Of a stretch of 64,000 nucleotides of DNA, positions 10,394-21,997 are shown piece by piece. A model generated the notes under the pieces. That model saw only the letters and a program-made list of their open reading frames with translations. It ran no database searches and was not told the DNA's origin. The stretch is from Cycas panzhihuaensis (lineage: Eukaryota > Cycadophyta), in the NCBI GenBank assembly GCA_023213395.1, contig CM041465.1:20956001-21020000 (forward strand). The letters run 5' to 3'. Position numbers and translations under genes: made by a program. Each line of letters opens with the position of its first letter. Positions within the stretch are counted from its first letter, which is position 1.

Positions 10394-11015
10394 TTCTAAA
10401 TGTCATTTAGTTTTAAGTCTTATATGCTTTTGTCCTATCTACCTAAGGGCCTACTATTCTAAAATTCTAAGTTTATGGGTCTTAAAGGAAGCTCTTAGTT
10501 GTTATCCTGTCTAGTGGCACTTGTCCATAAGAGGAAAACTAGGGACCCTTATTATATGGACGATAAAAGGGGTTAAAGATCCCTCTGATTTATTGGTCTA
10601 CCTATGCCAGACATATGCCTAGTGACAGATCTAGCTAAGAACTACAACCAAGACACTCATCTCCTTTGGGTCTATCCTAGTCTCCAAATACTAAAGGATA
10701 AGTTTTCCACCTTAGATTACTACTTAATACACCTTATAGCCAATAGTTTCCTCTAATATCTATAGAATTTAAGGAATACCAAATACATGTGTAGGGTACC
10801 AACTTTAGGGGTCCTAATTGTTCCCCTTGCAAGGTTAGTATAGTTTTATTTATAGATTTATGATTATCTTTATTAATCTTTCAACTTTAACATGGAATTT
10901 AATGTGATTTTACTTATAAATAAGGTTCTTTTTAGTAAAGGAAGTTAAAAAATAGAAGGAAATACAAAAATTAAAAGGATATTATAGGGTTTAGAGAGCT
11001 CTTTAATAGACTTTA
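10394..11015 (-). other. Probable leader of C0, left part
   Basis: This lies between the C0 gag start and the insertion site of copia D, and continues at 20348. No supported coding frame was found. The last five bases, CTTTA, are the left target duplication of copia D. Confidence 0.5.
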
Positions 11016-11234
11016 TGTTAGAATGTAAAGTTTTATCTTAGAGATATAAAAGGGTAATGAACCACTAATCTATGTAACTCATTTAGGATATGTGTCTAAC
11101 AAGTGTTAACTTCTTATGTATTAGTTACTTTTAGGTTTTTAGTGGTTACAAATCCTATTGTGTATATAATTATGAGTTCACTCCTTAATAATTAATCAAG
11201 CATTTTTACCTTAATTTATGTATTATGTTCAGCA
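11016..11234 (+). repeat. 5' LTR of copia D
   Basis: 219 bp, paired with 20120-20342, and followed directly by the PBS TGGTATGAGAGC (one change from the tRNA-Met site). A TATAAAAG box lies at 11045-11052, close to the LTR start. Confidence 0.9.
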
Positions 11235-11985
11235 TGGTATGAGAGCATGTTAGCCTACCCATTTAAGAGAAGTTAGTCCATAAAAAAAGAATTTTTTACC
11301 TAAATAAAAGAGTTCCCAGTTCATATTAGAATTGAACCAGTTAAGAAAGAAAGAAACCAGATGAAGGTAAAGGATAGACAAAGAAAGAAGAAGACTCTAA
11401 CAAAGGAATTTTAGAGGTGTATATAATTGGTACAAAATTGTATAGTTGTATAGACTAGAAAATTCAATGGTTTGATATCGAGACAAAACTTGGTTAGAAG
11501 ATAGATCTTGACCTCCCCAATATATTTCCCTTCTATGTTGAGTTCATCAGAGGTCATCTTGAAGCATTTTTACTTAGTTTTATAGGCACACAAGTCTAAG
11601 GAGGAAGGTACATGATTTTCTAAAATTTTTCTTTGATTTTTCACTTGAAAATATATTGAAATCCTCTAAAGTTATAAATCGATCAGTTTGGAAGCATTAT
11701 TTATAATCTTTCTTGTGTAAATATTCAAGTCCCATCAAATTTCAAGAAAACCCTAACTACCACAATTTTATTTTTGGGTTAAATTTCTCCCACCTAAGAA
11801 GTCATTTTGAAAAAATTATTTCAGAATAGTGATCAACTCTTCAAGACCTTTCTTTCAAGGTATAATTTGGTCTCATCCATATAGGTTAGGTGTCATACTA
11901 AATTTTATACTATTATATAGACTAGGATTCATACTCACAGTATTTCCTACTAAAAATAAATTCCTCCATTCTTGCCCTCTTTGAC

Positions 11986-12910
11986 ATGGACAAACTCACA
12001 GATAGTAACTACCATATTTGGAAGATAAAAATAAAGACTCTATTAAGAGCTAAGAATCTATGGAGAATTACAATTGGCCAAGAAGTAAAGCCTAGTGAAG
12101 CCAAAATAAGTTTAACAAGTTGAGAAGAAAGTGATGGTGCTAGATCATAATCCTAAAACTCTCAATATCATATTCACTTCTCATATACATAGAAAAATTG
12201 ACCTCTTCTTCTACCATCTAGACATATTTTGAAAATCTATTTAGACAAAAGAATAAGGCTAGAATAGTCACCCTAAATGAAGAATTATTTAAGCTTCACA
12301 TAAAGTAGATAGAGAGAGTAATTGAGTTCATCCTTAAGGTTATTTCCTTGAGAAATGACCTTTCTAGTACATTGTGCAGCTATTACAGACCAAGAGCAGG
12401 TAGAAATAGTAGTTAGCAAATTACCCAAGTCCTTTCATATAACCATAAACATAATAACCATATAGTAATAATGACTCTGGATATATTAACAAGGTTGTTA
12501 CAAAGGCAAGAATAAAGAAACAAGAGGTATGAAGACTCTAGAGGACTAGAAGATGTATTTATCTCTAGACTAAACTTGGGAATAAGAGGGCATAGTAAAG
12601 GAAGAGGACAAACATCTAAAATAATGTCTCTGTTATAAGGTAGATGGCTAGATGGTAGAGGATGAGGATGTACTTTAGCCTCAATAATATGCTATAATTG
12701 TGGTAAGACTAGTTACTTTATAAGTAATTATAGAGCTTTTAACCTTTGCTATTATTGTGGACAGTTAAGTCATTATCCATATCAATGCTAACAAAGGAGA
12801 GTAGACATCTAGAGAGGGAAGCATGTAATTGGAAACTATAGTAAAGAACAACTTAATACAAATGATAAAGAAGAGAGCACCTTCATTATTACACTTACTA
12901 TTGGCCTCCA
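11986..12910 (+). pseudogene. Copia D gag with zinc knuckles
   Basis: The start is the ATG at 11986, giving MDKLTDSNYHIWKIKIKTLL, then RAKNLWRIT: the usual copia gag opening. Downstream VVSKLPKSFH is recognisable. Two CCHC-type motifs lie near 12690-12790. The first is damaged (CYNCGK, with the later His and Cys changed to Tyr). The second, CYYCGQLSHYPYQC, keeps the spacing C-X2-C-X4-H-X4-C. At least one TGA and several TAG or TAA codons break the frame. Confidence 0.75.
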
Positions 12911-13675
12911 GGACAAAGATATTTAGTACATTAATTCATGAGCATCCCTGCACATGACAAGTAGAGAAGACTGGTTTAAGACACCCCATCCATACACATC
13001 AGATCAATAAGTGGAGCTAGGGGACAAACACCCTCTTAATATAAAAGGGGTAGGAACAGTAGTTGTCAAGCTACAAAGCAACATCAAAAACATTGGGAAT
13101 GTTCTTTTAGTCCTTAATCTCAAAACAAATCTTTTTTTAATTCTTGAACTTAACAAGAAAAGGCTAAGGACTATATTTGATGAAAAAAGGTTTTGTTAAA
13201 TTCTTGATATGAAGAATAATAGCCATGTAATTGTAAAGGGAGTGGAAAGAAATAACCTATAAAGGTTGCTTTCACATCCTATACTCTTTGATGTAAAAGC
13301 CTATACAGTTGAAAGCCTTAATAAGAATGACAAACTATGTCACATATAATATGGGCATTTCCCCATAGAAAAACTCAAAACTGTGGAGAAGGAAGGTTTA
13401 GTTAATGTTCTTCCTTCTATCACACTAGATAATTTTATTTGCAAAAGTTGTCAATTTGGTAAACAACATAGGTTGCCTTTTAAAGAAAGTAAATTAAGAG
13501 CTAAGAAAAGGCTTGAACTAATACGTACCTATATTTGTAGTCCTCTCACTCCATACTCAATTAATGGTTACAGGTATTTTCTTATATTTATTAATGATTT
13601 GATTAGAAAGATATGGGTCTACTTCCTTTAAAACAAATCTGGAGTATTTAACAACTTCAAAGAATTCAAAACTAA
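12911..13675 (+). pseudogene. Copia D protease, pre-integrase and first half of integrase
   Basis: The protease site is destroyed: the position of DSGAS reads N-S-stop-A-S (12933-12947), the first Asp having become Asn. Further on come LGDKHPLNIKGVGTVVVKL and a VLNLKTNL-like segment, then the pre-integrase zinc region with YGHFPIEKLKTVEKEG and CKSCQFGKQHRLPF. The integrase core begins with GYRYFLIFINDLIRKIWVYF. The frame is cut at the AGTAG target site of N1 (13676-13680) and resumes at 17698. Confidence 0.8.
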
Positions 13676-13680
13676 AGTAG

Positions 13681-13912
13681 TGTTAGAATGTTAATGCACA
13701 TTTGTTTTGTCCCACATGTAAGTGGATTCTACTCTCACCATCATGACTTGTATTATAAATATGCAACATAGTGTATCATATTATATTGGTTGTAATCATG
13801 TGGTAATGATGTTTTATTAATATAATAGAGGTACTTTAAGGGTACTATTCGATCTTGTGGAGGTGTTCTTTTATGTTTGCCAATATCTTATTGCAGGTTC
13901 TATTTTCCAACA
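13681..13912 (+). repeat. 5' LTR of N1
   Basis: 232 bp, paired with 17461-17692. A putative TATA box TATAAAT lies at 13754-13760. It is followed without a gap by the PBS. Confidence 0.93.
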
Positions 13913-13924
13913 TGGTATCAGAGC
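13913..13924 (+). other. Primer-binding site of N1 (tRNA-Met)
   Basis: TGGTATCAGAGC, directly adjoining the LTR; an exact match to the common plant copia PBS. Confidence 0.9.
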
Positions 13925-16300
13925 TAGGTTGAAGCCAGCTTGAAGCAACGTAGAGGAGGTTGATAAAGGTCTGTTTGACATATGAGGTGGTGCCTCAGTA
14001 GAGCTATTGATATTCATTCATTGTTTATGGTGTCACTAAGTTTGTAGCAACATAGAAGAGCATAGCCACCTGTGGAGTGGATATTTGTAGCCCTTGATTC
14101 CCTATAGAAGTAGTTGTAGTGATGGTTGCCAATGTTGCATCTTCTCAGAGAGTTGTAGAATCCTGTAAGTCATTAATACGATAAATATTTAAGGTATCTT
14201 TAGGGTTTGATTGAACATATTGCTCCATTTGATATCTTATCCTACATGTATTATCTAATCTTCTATGCATGTTTGATATTTTTGCTACCTATCTACATGG
14301 ATAATGTCCATGCCTATATATTTATAAGAATTGCATGCATTCACTTAAATAACGTATCCACAAAAGAATACATGTAGAGCCAGAAGTTGGAGCATCGTTC
14401 CTTCCTACATTCCTTTTAAGAGTATCATTTTCTGATTGAGCCTTCTCAATTGGTTTTAATTATATATTGTTCTGCCTATTTTATATTATTTTAATCACCC
14501 TTTAATTATTCATAGAGTATCTATAATTTGAAATCGCACCTGATATATTTATATATTCTGCTATTTTTGTGTCACCCCTCTATGATAGTTGTCACTATGT
14601 ATAACTATACAACCACCCTTAATATATTCACTTGTGTGTTTATATCTATGTCAACATTGTGTTTTTTGCCAGGTCATCATATGATGGCTTTTTCACTCTA
14701 TGTGTTTGTGTGTGATTGATGTTTCTAGCCATGTATTTTTGTCATGATGATTATTTGTTATGCTCTTCCACCGTTGATGCATTGCAGTTCACCCAAAGTG
14801 ATTTATATTTTTGATATTTTATAAGATCGACTTTGCTATATTGTTGCATCTTCCATTCAAATTGCCCTTTTATTATTTATAAAGTTGACTTTAATATTTA
14901 ACATTGATAGCTTTGTGACTTTATGCATCTTTGGCAATCAGACTTTATAATGTGTCTTTTGATATTACTACATATTAACATTAAAGGTTATTAAGGTACC
15001 TTAAATAATCATGCCTTCCTTATTTTATTTTTGAATGGTTTTCAAGGCCTTTGAAGTGATTATTATAATGGTTTATTGAGGTAATACTTACCATTATGAG
15101 TGATTGGTTGGAAGCTTGCATATTAAGGTGAGAATGACATTGCATTTGGCAATATGAGTGAATGATTTGAAGTAAGTGTGTTGATATAATGACGTGAATG
15201 AGGCAACTATGAGATATGGTGAAGTTATTGCATAACAAGGTCTAATAGTTGATGGTTTAAAGCGGATTGTGGTTACATAAGAAAGTATATTGTTGCAATG
15301 TCATAGTGACAGTAAGCATTGGCATGTGATTTACATGAGATATGAGATGACTATATATTTATGATCCATTGTTGGTGATATAACAATGATATGGCTCCTA
15401 ACTTACATTTGCATGAGAAGGTATGTTGGGTAAGATAATTGTTTGATGACATAAGGCAAGGACATGACCTCTTATATGTGTTTTTGGTGGCAAGATGGGT
15501 GACATGAGATGAAGTTTGAGGCTTTACATTGTTCTTTTGTATGCAATTGTATAAGAGTACTTTGATGATATGAGGCATTGATGAGGTAACTATTTGAGGC
15601 TTTCTTGTGTGTATTATACATGGGAGAGTACTTTGCGATGTGATATGACATTAAGTCATATTAATGAGGGTGATTATTCGTAAATTGAGATGCATTATGG
15701 TGATTATTTAATAGTAATTTGAGTGCTTTCTTATATGTGAGAAAGTTATTATGATTGTGCATGCATTTGCATGAATGAGTTGGATGGGATATGATAACTT
15801 AGTGCTCTTTGGAATGTGATTGATGTGAAAGATATTTATGGGCATGATAAGGCAAATTTGAGGGTAAGAAAGATAGTGATATGAGGTGATGAGATGCTTG
15901 TGAGGTTACATGATAAGATTGAGTGTTTGTTGGGTATATTTAAGGTTGAGATTACACATGTTTTATGATTGAATATGTAAAGAAGGATGAGTTTTTGTTA
16001 AAGTTATCTGAGTTACAAGTTTAATGGCATAAGTTGTGTTTTGGGCAATTAAGTGAAGTGTGATGTGTCTTGGTGATTTAATAGTTACATGAGGTATGCA
16101 TGATATTTGTGAGATATATGTGGTATAAGCTTTGATTATATGATGAAGTAAGTATTTCTTTATATGTGACTATTTGGCAACATGTGAGATGTATAAGGAA
16201 ATGATGCGAGGATGAAGTTAGTAATATGAGTGGCATGATATATGAGAAGGTTTTTTGAGATTGATGGGTAAATTTGTTGATTGAAAAAGGGACATGGTGT
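13925..16300 (+). other. Leader of N1, including a G/T- and ATG-rich diverged tract
   Basis: About 2.4 kb without a supported coding frame. From about 15040 to 16270 the plus strand is rich in recurring short motifs such as GATATGAG, TTGCATGA and TGAGGTGA, and poor in C. This suggests diverged short tandem repeats rather than a gene. The short open frames here are not supported by any family motif. Confidence 0.5.
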
Positions 16301-16306
16301 TAGAAA

Positions 16307-16745
16307 ATGGAATTTACAATCATGGAGGATAATGATGTGATTATGTATGTTCCTGAAACAAATGAATACTACCTAAGGGATTCATTTCTTCCAGTACCTA
16401 AGTGTAATGCTAAAAACTACTTCTTTTGGACAATTAAAATGAGATGTTTATTCATATCTAGAGGTTTGTGGAAGATTGTTACTAATGAATATGATATCCC
16501 TAAGGATGAAGAAGAAAAGGAAATACTTGTGAAGAAATATAGAAAGGCATTCATTATGATTCATGCTACATTCAATAAGGCTAATCTTCTTTTTTAATAC
16601 CATTTTGTCATTCCTATGATTCTACATATAAGTACTACTAAAGAAGCTTAGGATTTTCTAAGGGAAGTATTTGAACAAACTCCTGAAGAGACACATCGAA
16701 TGATTTAAAAGGTAATTAAGGTCAGTTATGGTTATGGTACACGTA
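16307..16745 (+). pseudogene. N1 gag fragment (UBN2-type)
   Basis: The start is the ATG at 16307. The open part covers about 97 codons with PVPKCNAKNYFFWTIKMR, LFISRGLWKIV and KKYRKAFIMIHATFNKANLLF, a typical copia gag N-terminus (N-Y-x-x-W-x-x-x-M-R, then G-L-W-x-I-V). A TAA after NLLF stands for Gln; the same frame goes on with YHFVIPMILHISTTKEA, a TAG for Trp, and DFLREVF. So the gag was longer and has decayed. No RT or integrase follows. Confidence 0.75.
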
Positions 16746-16747
16746 CA

Positions 16748-17134
16748 ATGAATGAAGAAAATATCAACAAAACTGATGAAATGACATGTCAAGATAAAGA
16801 ATGTATGAGTACTGATGAAAGTTCTACTGAATGTAAAGAAACATTAGTTGAATGCATTGATGGGACTACAACTACTGATGAAGATGTTGAAAGTGATGAA
16901 TCGATAAAGGTTTATTTAGATGACACTATTATTTTAAGAAAATTTGAATGTAAATATGATGATCCCATAAAAGATAAGTCTTGTAATGATTCAAGTCTAA
17001 ATGATGATCCTACTTTGAGCATTGATTCAATTTCAAAGAGTATGCTAGTTGATCAAGATTTCACTCTAAAGATTGAAGAAATCATTATTGTACATGGTGA
17101 TAAAAAACTTATACAAGATAATGATGACAAGTAA
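16748..17134 (+). CDS. Acidic Ser/Thr/Asp/Glu-rich open frame downstream of N1 gag
   Basis: 129 codons are open, beginning MNEENINKTDEMTCQDKE and continuing with TDESSTECKETLVECID, TTTTDEDVESDESIKVYL and a Lys/Asp-rich end. It follows the gag fragment in the same direction and may be its C-terminal extension. No zinc knuckle is seen. No family is recognised. The sequence is low in complexity and strongly acidic, so an open frame alone is weak proof of function. Confidence 0.45.
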   Translation: MNEENINKTDEMTCQDKECMSTDESSTECKETLVECIDGTTTTDEDVESDESIKVYLDDTIILRKFECKYDDPIKDKSCNDSSLNDDPTLSIDSISKSMLVDQDFTLKIEEIIIVHGDKKLIQDNDDK

Positions 17135-17235
17135 GTTGTGTTTGAAGAAGGTTACTTACAAGATCTTCATCAAAATCAGTCTAGACCAGCCACAATGAAG
17201 AATTAGGGTTTGCGCTTACTAGAGCTACTACATCA

Positions 17236-17405
17236 ACATCATCACTACAAGATTGAAGATAGAAATCAAGCTAAGAACATCATCCTACAAAGGTATCAGT
17301 ATAGAATTAAAGATAAAAATCAAGATGAAGACATCATTCTACATCAAATACATCACTACAAGATTAAAGATGAGGATCAAATTGAAGACATTATTTTCAA
17401 GACAT
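17236..17405 (+). repeat. Three tandem units of about 54 bp before the N1 polypurine tract
   Basis: In one frame three units of 18-19 codons are visible: HHYKIEDRNQAKNIILQRY, then QYRIKDKNQDEDIILHQI, then HHYKIKDEDQIEDIIF. The DNA repeats with them (CATCACTACAAGATT occurs in units 1 and 3). This is probably the 3' untranslated region or a gag tail of N1. Confidence 0.6.
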
Positions 17406-17460
17406 TTCTAAGGACAAAGCATTGAAAATATAAATGACCCAAATGTGCATTAAGGGGGAG

Positions 17461-17692
17461 TGTTGGAATATTAATACACATTTATTTTATCCCACATACA
17501 AGTGGATTCCACTCTCACCATCATGACTTGTATTATAAATACACAACATAGTGTATCATATTGTATCAGTTGTAATCATGTGGTAATGATGTTTTATTAA
17601 TATAATGGAGGTACCTTAAGGGTACCATTCAATCCTATGGAGGTGTTCTTTTCAGTTTGCTAATATCTTATTACAGGTTTTATTTTCCAACA
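17461..17692 (+). repeat. 3' LTR of N1
   Basis: 232 bp, paired with 13681-13912. It is preceded by TAAGGGGGAG, the polypurine tract, and followed by the target duplication AGTAG. Confidence 0.93.
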
Positions 17693-17697
17693 AGTAG

Positions 17698-18450
17698 AAC
17701 TTGAGTTAGAAGAAAAAATCAAATGTATTAGATCAAATAGTATATAGGATATTTTAAAATAATTACTAAACTATTATAAAGTAAATAGAATTTGTAGATA
17801 ATTCATAACCCCATATACTCTTCAATCTAATAGGCTTGCAAAAAGGAAGAATAGAGCCATTATGGAAATGGCACGGTGCATGGTTTATGAAGAAAGGGTC
17901 CCTAGATCCTACTAGGCATAAGCTATCAATAGATCTTATTATCTATTGAATCGAATTCCAATAAAGGCATTGGATCTTCTCACCCTAGAAGAAGCCTGGA
18001 CAAGGAGAAAAACAAATGTAAGTCATCTAAAGGTTTTTGGATGTAAAGCATTTGTTCATATTCTTGATAAGAAAAGAATAATGCTTGATTAAAAAAGTCA
18101 TGAATGTATCATAACCAAATACAATAAGAATTTAAAAGCCTACAAGTGCATAGATCCAAAAGCCAACATGATATATATAAGTAGATATGTCATATTCAAT
18201 GAAGAAAAAGATAAAATCAAGGTAGTTAATGTAGCACTTCAAGTCATATCTCAAAAAACTATTATAGAGGAAGCATCTAGTCTAACTTTAGAATACATCT
18301 TAGAAGACTCAGTCTCATTACAGACTTCATAATAATCCTTCTAATTAGAAGGAGAATAATTAGCTCCAAAAGAATCAAGAACTAAAGAAAAATCAAGGAG
18401 AGGAAAAAGGTCCTAGCTAGAAGGAGAAGAATCAGCTCTAGAGGAACTAA
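17698..18450 (+). pseudogene. Copia D integrase, second half, and linker
   Basis: Integrase resumes right after the N1 target duplication. Visible text: TPQSNRLAKRKNRAIMEMAR, where the catalytic Glu of the normal AERKN reads Lys; YYLLNRIPIKALDLLT; and SHLKVFGCKAFVHILDKK, the usual copia integrase C-terminus. A charged, Glu-rich linker follows from about 18230. Stops replace Gln and Trp. The enzyme is dead by loss of the Glu as well as by stops. Confidence 0.8.
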
Positions 18451-18639
18451 GAACTGAAGAAGAACCAAAAAATAAAAAAAGATTACCCCAATGGTATGTC
18501 AAAATTGTTAAGGAAGGAAAAGGAGAAATCATTCCCTATAGGACAAGATGACAGAAATATAGAGCATTATATAGTAGCATAGAGCCATAGTTATTTGCAA
18601 AAGTAAAAGAATAAATCAAGTGGAGAATAGTCATAGATG

Positions 18640-19450
18640 CTAAGATAGAATCCATCATCAAGAACCAAACTTGGGAATTGGTAGAATTACCCCCTAATAA
18701 ACCAATAATCAATTATAAATGGATTTATAAGCTAAAAGAAGGGGCTAATAAAAACATTGAAAAATATAAAGTAAGGCTTGTTGCAAGGGGCTATACTCAA
18801 ATAATTAGAGTAGATTATGAAGAAACGTTTTCATTTATAGCTAAATTAAACACAGTAAGAGCAGTGATAACACTGGCAACATAAAAGAACTAGAAAATAT
18901 ACTAGTTAGATGTCAAAAGTATTTTTCTACATGGAGATATAGAAGAAGAAACCTACATGAGTCAACCAGAAGGCTATATTAAAAAGGGGCAAGAGCATCT
19001 AGTATATAGATTAAAAAAGACACTATATGGGTTAAAACAAGCCCTATATGTATGGTATGAAATGTTGGACAATTGTCTCTACCAAAATAGATTCCATAGG
19101 TATAGTCCAGATTCAAGCCTATATGTAAAGAACAGAAATGGCTTGATCACTATAATTATAGTCTATGTAGATGATATGATTCTCACTTGGGATTATAAAG
19201 AATCAATCACAAACATAAAGAGACAACTTTAGTGCAAATTTGAAATGACTAATTTGGATCTTCTAAATTATTATCTAGGGATAGAAGTTGACCGAAAGAA
19301 TGACTCAGTCACTCTAAGTCAAAGCAAGTACATCAAAGACTTACTTATAGAATTTCAAATGGAGAATTATAATCCATGCATAACCCTAATAGAAGAAAAT
19401 TATAACTTGACTTCAAAAAAAGAAGAGCCTCAAGTTAATGCCACTCTATA
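18640..19450 (+). pseudogene. Copia D reverse transcriptase
   Basis: RVT_2-type RT. Motifs in order: NQTWELVELP, INYKWIYKLKEG, YKVRLVARGYTQIIRVDYEE, then MSQPEGYIKKGQEHLVYRLK, LYGLKQALYVWYEM, the catalytic VYVDDMILT (YVDD at 19164-19175) and LLNYYLGIEVDRK. The catalytic Asp pair is intact. Stops near 18884, 18895 and 19233, mostly at Gln and Trp positions, split it into open pieces. Confidence 0.85.
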
Positions 19451-20108
19451 CTAACAACTCATTGGGAGCCTAATATATCTTACAGCCACCAGACCTGATA
19501 TCTCATTCTTAATAGGTCTTATATTAAGATACATATAGGAACCAAACATAATTCATTGGAAAGTAGTAAAAGGAATATTAAGATACTTGAAGGGAATAAT
19601 TAAATCAAAGATGGTGTATCTAAAGAAGGAACCACTTTAGTTAATAGGATTCTGTGACTTAATCTAGGCAGATGACAAAGAATAAAGAAAATCCATAAGT
19701 GTATCTTATTTCTTCCTAGGTATTGTACTAATCTCTTAAAGCAACAAAAAATATGCAACATTAACCCTGTCATCAATAGAAGCAAAATATAAATCAATAG
19801 TTGGTGCAACTACCAAAGCAATCTAGCTAAGGTACCTTCTTACAAATCTAGATTAAGAATAATAGGGGACAACATCTCCACATTATGATAATTAAAGTGT
19901 AATTAAGTTAACAAAGAATCTAATTTTTCATGATTGAATAAAGCACATCAAGGTGCACTGTCGTTTTATTTGAGAGAAAGTTTAAAGCAAGGAGATTGAT
20001 TTGATATATTACCTAATAGGAGATCAAATAGTAGATATATTGACAAAACCTCTTAGAAAGGACAAGTTTCTAATTCTTAGGGATAAGATAGGATTGTAGG
20101 AAAAAACA
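19451..20108 (+). pseudogene. Copia D RNase H
   Basis: Text typical of the copia C-terminus: LIGSLIYLTATRPDISFLIG, ILRYLKGI, ATLTLSSIEAKYKSIVGAT, FHDxIKHIKVHC and DQIVDILTKPLRKDKF. It is interrupted many times; for example a TAG stands where CAG (Gln) of the Y-M-Q-x-P motif is expected. It ends shortly before the polypurine tract at about 20109-20119. Confidence 0.8.
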
Positions 20109-20119
20109 TTAAGAGAGGG

Positions 20120-20342
20120 TGTTAGAATGTAATGTTTTATCTTAGAGATATAAACAGGTAATAAACCCCTCATCTATGTAACTCATTTAGGACATGTGTC
20201 TGTCTGAAAAGTGTTAACATCTTATATATTGGTTACTTTTAGGTTTTTGGTTGTTACAAACCCTATTGTGTAAATAATCAAGATTTCACTAATTAGTAAT
20301 TCATCAAGTATTTTTACCCTAATTTTTGTATTATATTCAACA
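20120..20342 (+). repeat. 3' LTR of copia D
   Basis: 223 bp, paired with 11016-11234, with small indels between the copies. It ends in CA and is followed by CTTTG, which matches the left flank CTTTA at four of five bases. Confidence 0.9.
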
Positions 20343-20347
20343 CTTTG

Positions 20348-21608
20348 TTCTAAGAAGATCCACCTTAATCCTTCAAGATAATACGTAAAATAAATAATAC
20401 ATTTCTTAGCTTAAAATTTAGATTAGAATGGCCTACTAATAGATACCAATAACATACAACATTAGAAAATCTTATGCAAAATAGAATATAGGCCTTCAAT
20501 TAAGGCTTAAGATTGCTTAAATAAGAAGGTTAATTTGAGTAGTTTAGAACTCCTATAAAACAAACTCAAATCAATATAGAAATGACTTTAGATTGTAGCC
20601 CTTTGAATTAGTTTTCCAATAGTTTAAACAAAGCCCAAATCTGACTCTCTGTTGCAAAGTTATAGCAAAAACTATGTTAGGTACCCTTTATTATAAGAGA
20701 ACTAAATGAGGATGGCTTAAGCCCTCTTTATTGGTTGGGCCCTAGTCATAGAACTAGCATATTTGACCATATGATAGACTACTAGGGAGCTAGGTAGACT
20801 TGAAATTTATCAAAAATTCCCTAATCTTTTTAATCACTCAAAAATTATAAAAGATAACTTAATGATTTTGGAATCTACCCTTTTTATGTGAAAAACATAA
20901 TCATTTCAAGTGTAAAATTCAACCTTAAATCAAATCAAATTTGATTTCACTTAAACTTTATGAAAAATAAAGTTTAAAACTTAAAAAATAAATAGATTTT
21001 AAAGTTGTGCAACTTTCATGGCCTGCACATAGCTTTTCATGAAGAATATACATAAAATGAGTTATAAATCTCTTCATGTTTGCTTCTCTTTTAACTAGAG
21101 TAGTATCTAAAGGATGTGGCACCTCTTTTGAATATTCTTTGAGTTGTTATAGAGAGAAACAGGCTCAATTAGGGTCAAACAAACTTGTAGAGGCTATACA
21201 GTTATCTCAGGTTGAATACTTGAGAATAATCACTAAACATTTCTTGTAATTTCTTAGATCAACACCTAAGTAGCCTTAGATGATTTCTAGAGTCATTAAA
21301 TCTTTATTTACGAGCAAAATAGAGCCTACCCAAATTGATTAGAGTTGAAATAGGGGCCAAACTAAGGAATGGTGATCCATTTTAGCCAAAAATAGAACTA
21401 GAAGATCTTTGGACTCCAATTAGCCTAAAAATCTCCATCTTAAGGCTAATGTAAGCTAAATACTACCTATGGTAGCATCAGATTGGCTGATGGCTACCAA
21501 AATATTATGAAAAATCCTTGAAAAATAGTGTGAACAAGGTGTCATTTTAGTAAATAGATCTCAGTTTATCATATAACTCATAAAATATCAATGAGAAATG
21601 CACGTAAT
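20348..21608 (-). other. Probable leader of C0, right part
   Basis: Lies between copia D and the C0 primer-binding site. No coding frame is supported. Together with 10394-11015 it would give C0 a leader of about 1.9 kb. Other repeats hidden here cannot be excluded. Confidence 0.45.
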
Positions 21609-21621
21609 GGCTCTGATACCA
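21609..21621 (-). other. Primer-binding site (tRNA-Met), probably of C0
   Basis: On the minus strand the sequence reads TGGTATCAGAGCC, an exact plant tRNA-Met site. It abuts a sequence beginning TG on the plus strand at 21622. This marks the internal edge of a minus-strand 5' LTR to its right. Confidence 0.8.
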
Positions 21622-21997
21622 TGTTAGATTAGCATCAAGATCTAATATCAACATACATTCAACAATAAAACTTGATAAATCAAATTAAACTACATAAAGG
21701 ATAGTAAATCAAGAACAAATATGTTGAGAAAATGGATATAGGTAAATTGGTTACATTATGCATCTCTATTCTAGTAGAGCTTCCATATCAATAAAATTCT
21801 AATATATAAATATGAAGTATGAAGATTAATTTATAAGCATACCATGAGTATTTACCTCAATATTATCAGTTGACATATTAACAAAGGTGGCATACCTAGT
21901 ATAGCTTTATATTATGATTAATTTATAGTAAGGGTTCACCTAATATACATGTTATATAGGTATGTAAAAATTACATTGTAATGAAGGGGTCATTACA
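21622..21997 (-). repeat. Probable 5' LTR of C0
   Basis: The edge next to the PBS begins TGTTAGATT. The far edge is proposed at the CATTACA ending at 21997, so that the LTR on its own strand would begin TGTAATGACC. No partner LTR lies in the window, since the element runs off the left edge. The inner edge is firm and the outer edge is a guess. Confidence 0.5.

Larger units (their letters stand above)
13681..17692 (+). mobile_element. N1: non-autonomous copia-like LTR element with gag only
   Basis: The element is 4,012 bp with two 232-bp LTRs (13681-13912 and 17461-17692) beginning TGTT and ending CCAACA. The target duplication AGTAG is perfect (13676-13680, 17693-17697). The PBS TGGTATCAGAGC at 13913-13924 is the exact tRNA-Met consensus. 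The polypurine tract TAAGGGGGAG ends at 17460. Inside there is a gag fragment and an acidic tail, but no protease, integrase or RT, so it must depend on another copia element in trans. LTR identity is about 90% by eye, with almost all differences transitions. It sits inside the integrase of copia D. Confidence 0.92.
11016..20342 (+). mobile_element. Copia D: decayed Ty1/copia retrotransposon carrying nested element N1
   Basis: The LTRs, 219 and 223 bp, start TGTTAGAATG and end in CA. The PBS TGGTATGAGAGC at 11235-11246 immediately follows the 5' LTR, and a purine tract AAGAGAGGG lies before the 3' LTR. The target duplications are CTTTA (11011-11015) and CTTTG (20343-20347), one mismatch. Gag, protease, integrase, RT and RNase H follow in order on the plus strand. 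The integrase is interrupted by N1 at 13681-17692. LTR identity is roughly 85-90% by eye. Many in-frame stops replace Gln and Trp, so it is inactive. The host sequence is C0. Confidence 0.9.

Noticed and set aside
9540-10900. Plus-strand reading of 9540-10900, considered as a movement-protein-like or other viral gene
   Set aside because: The plus-strand text has no family motif, while the minus strand gives a clear copia gag continuous with C0.
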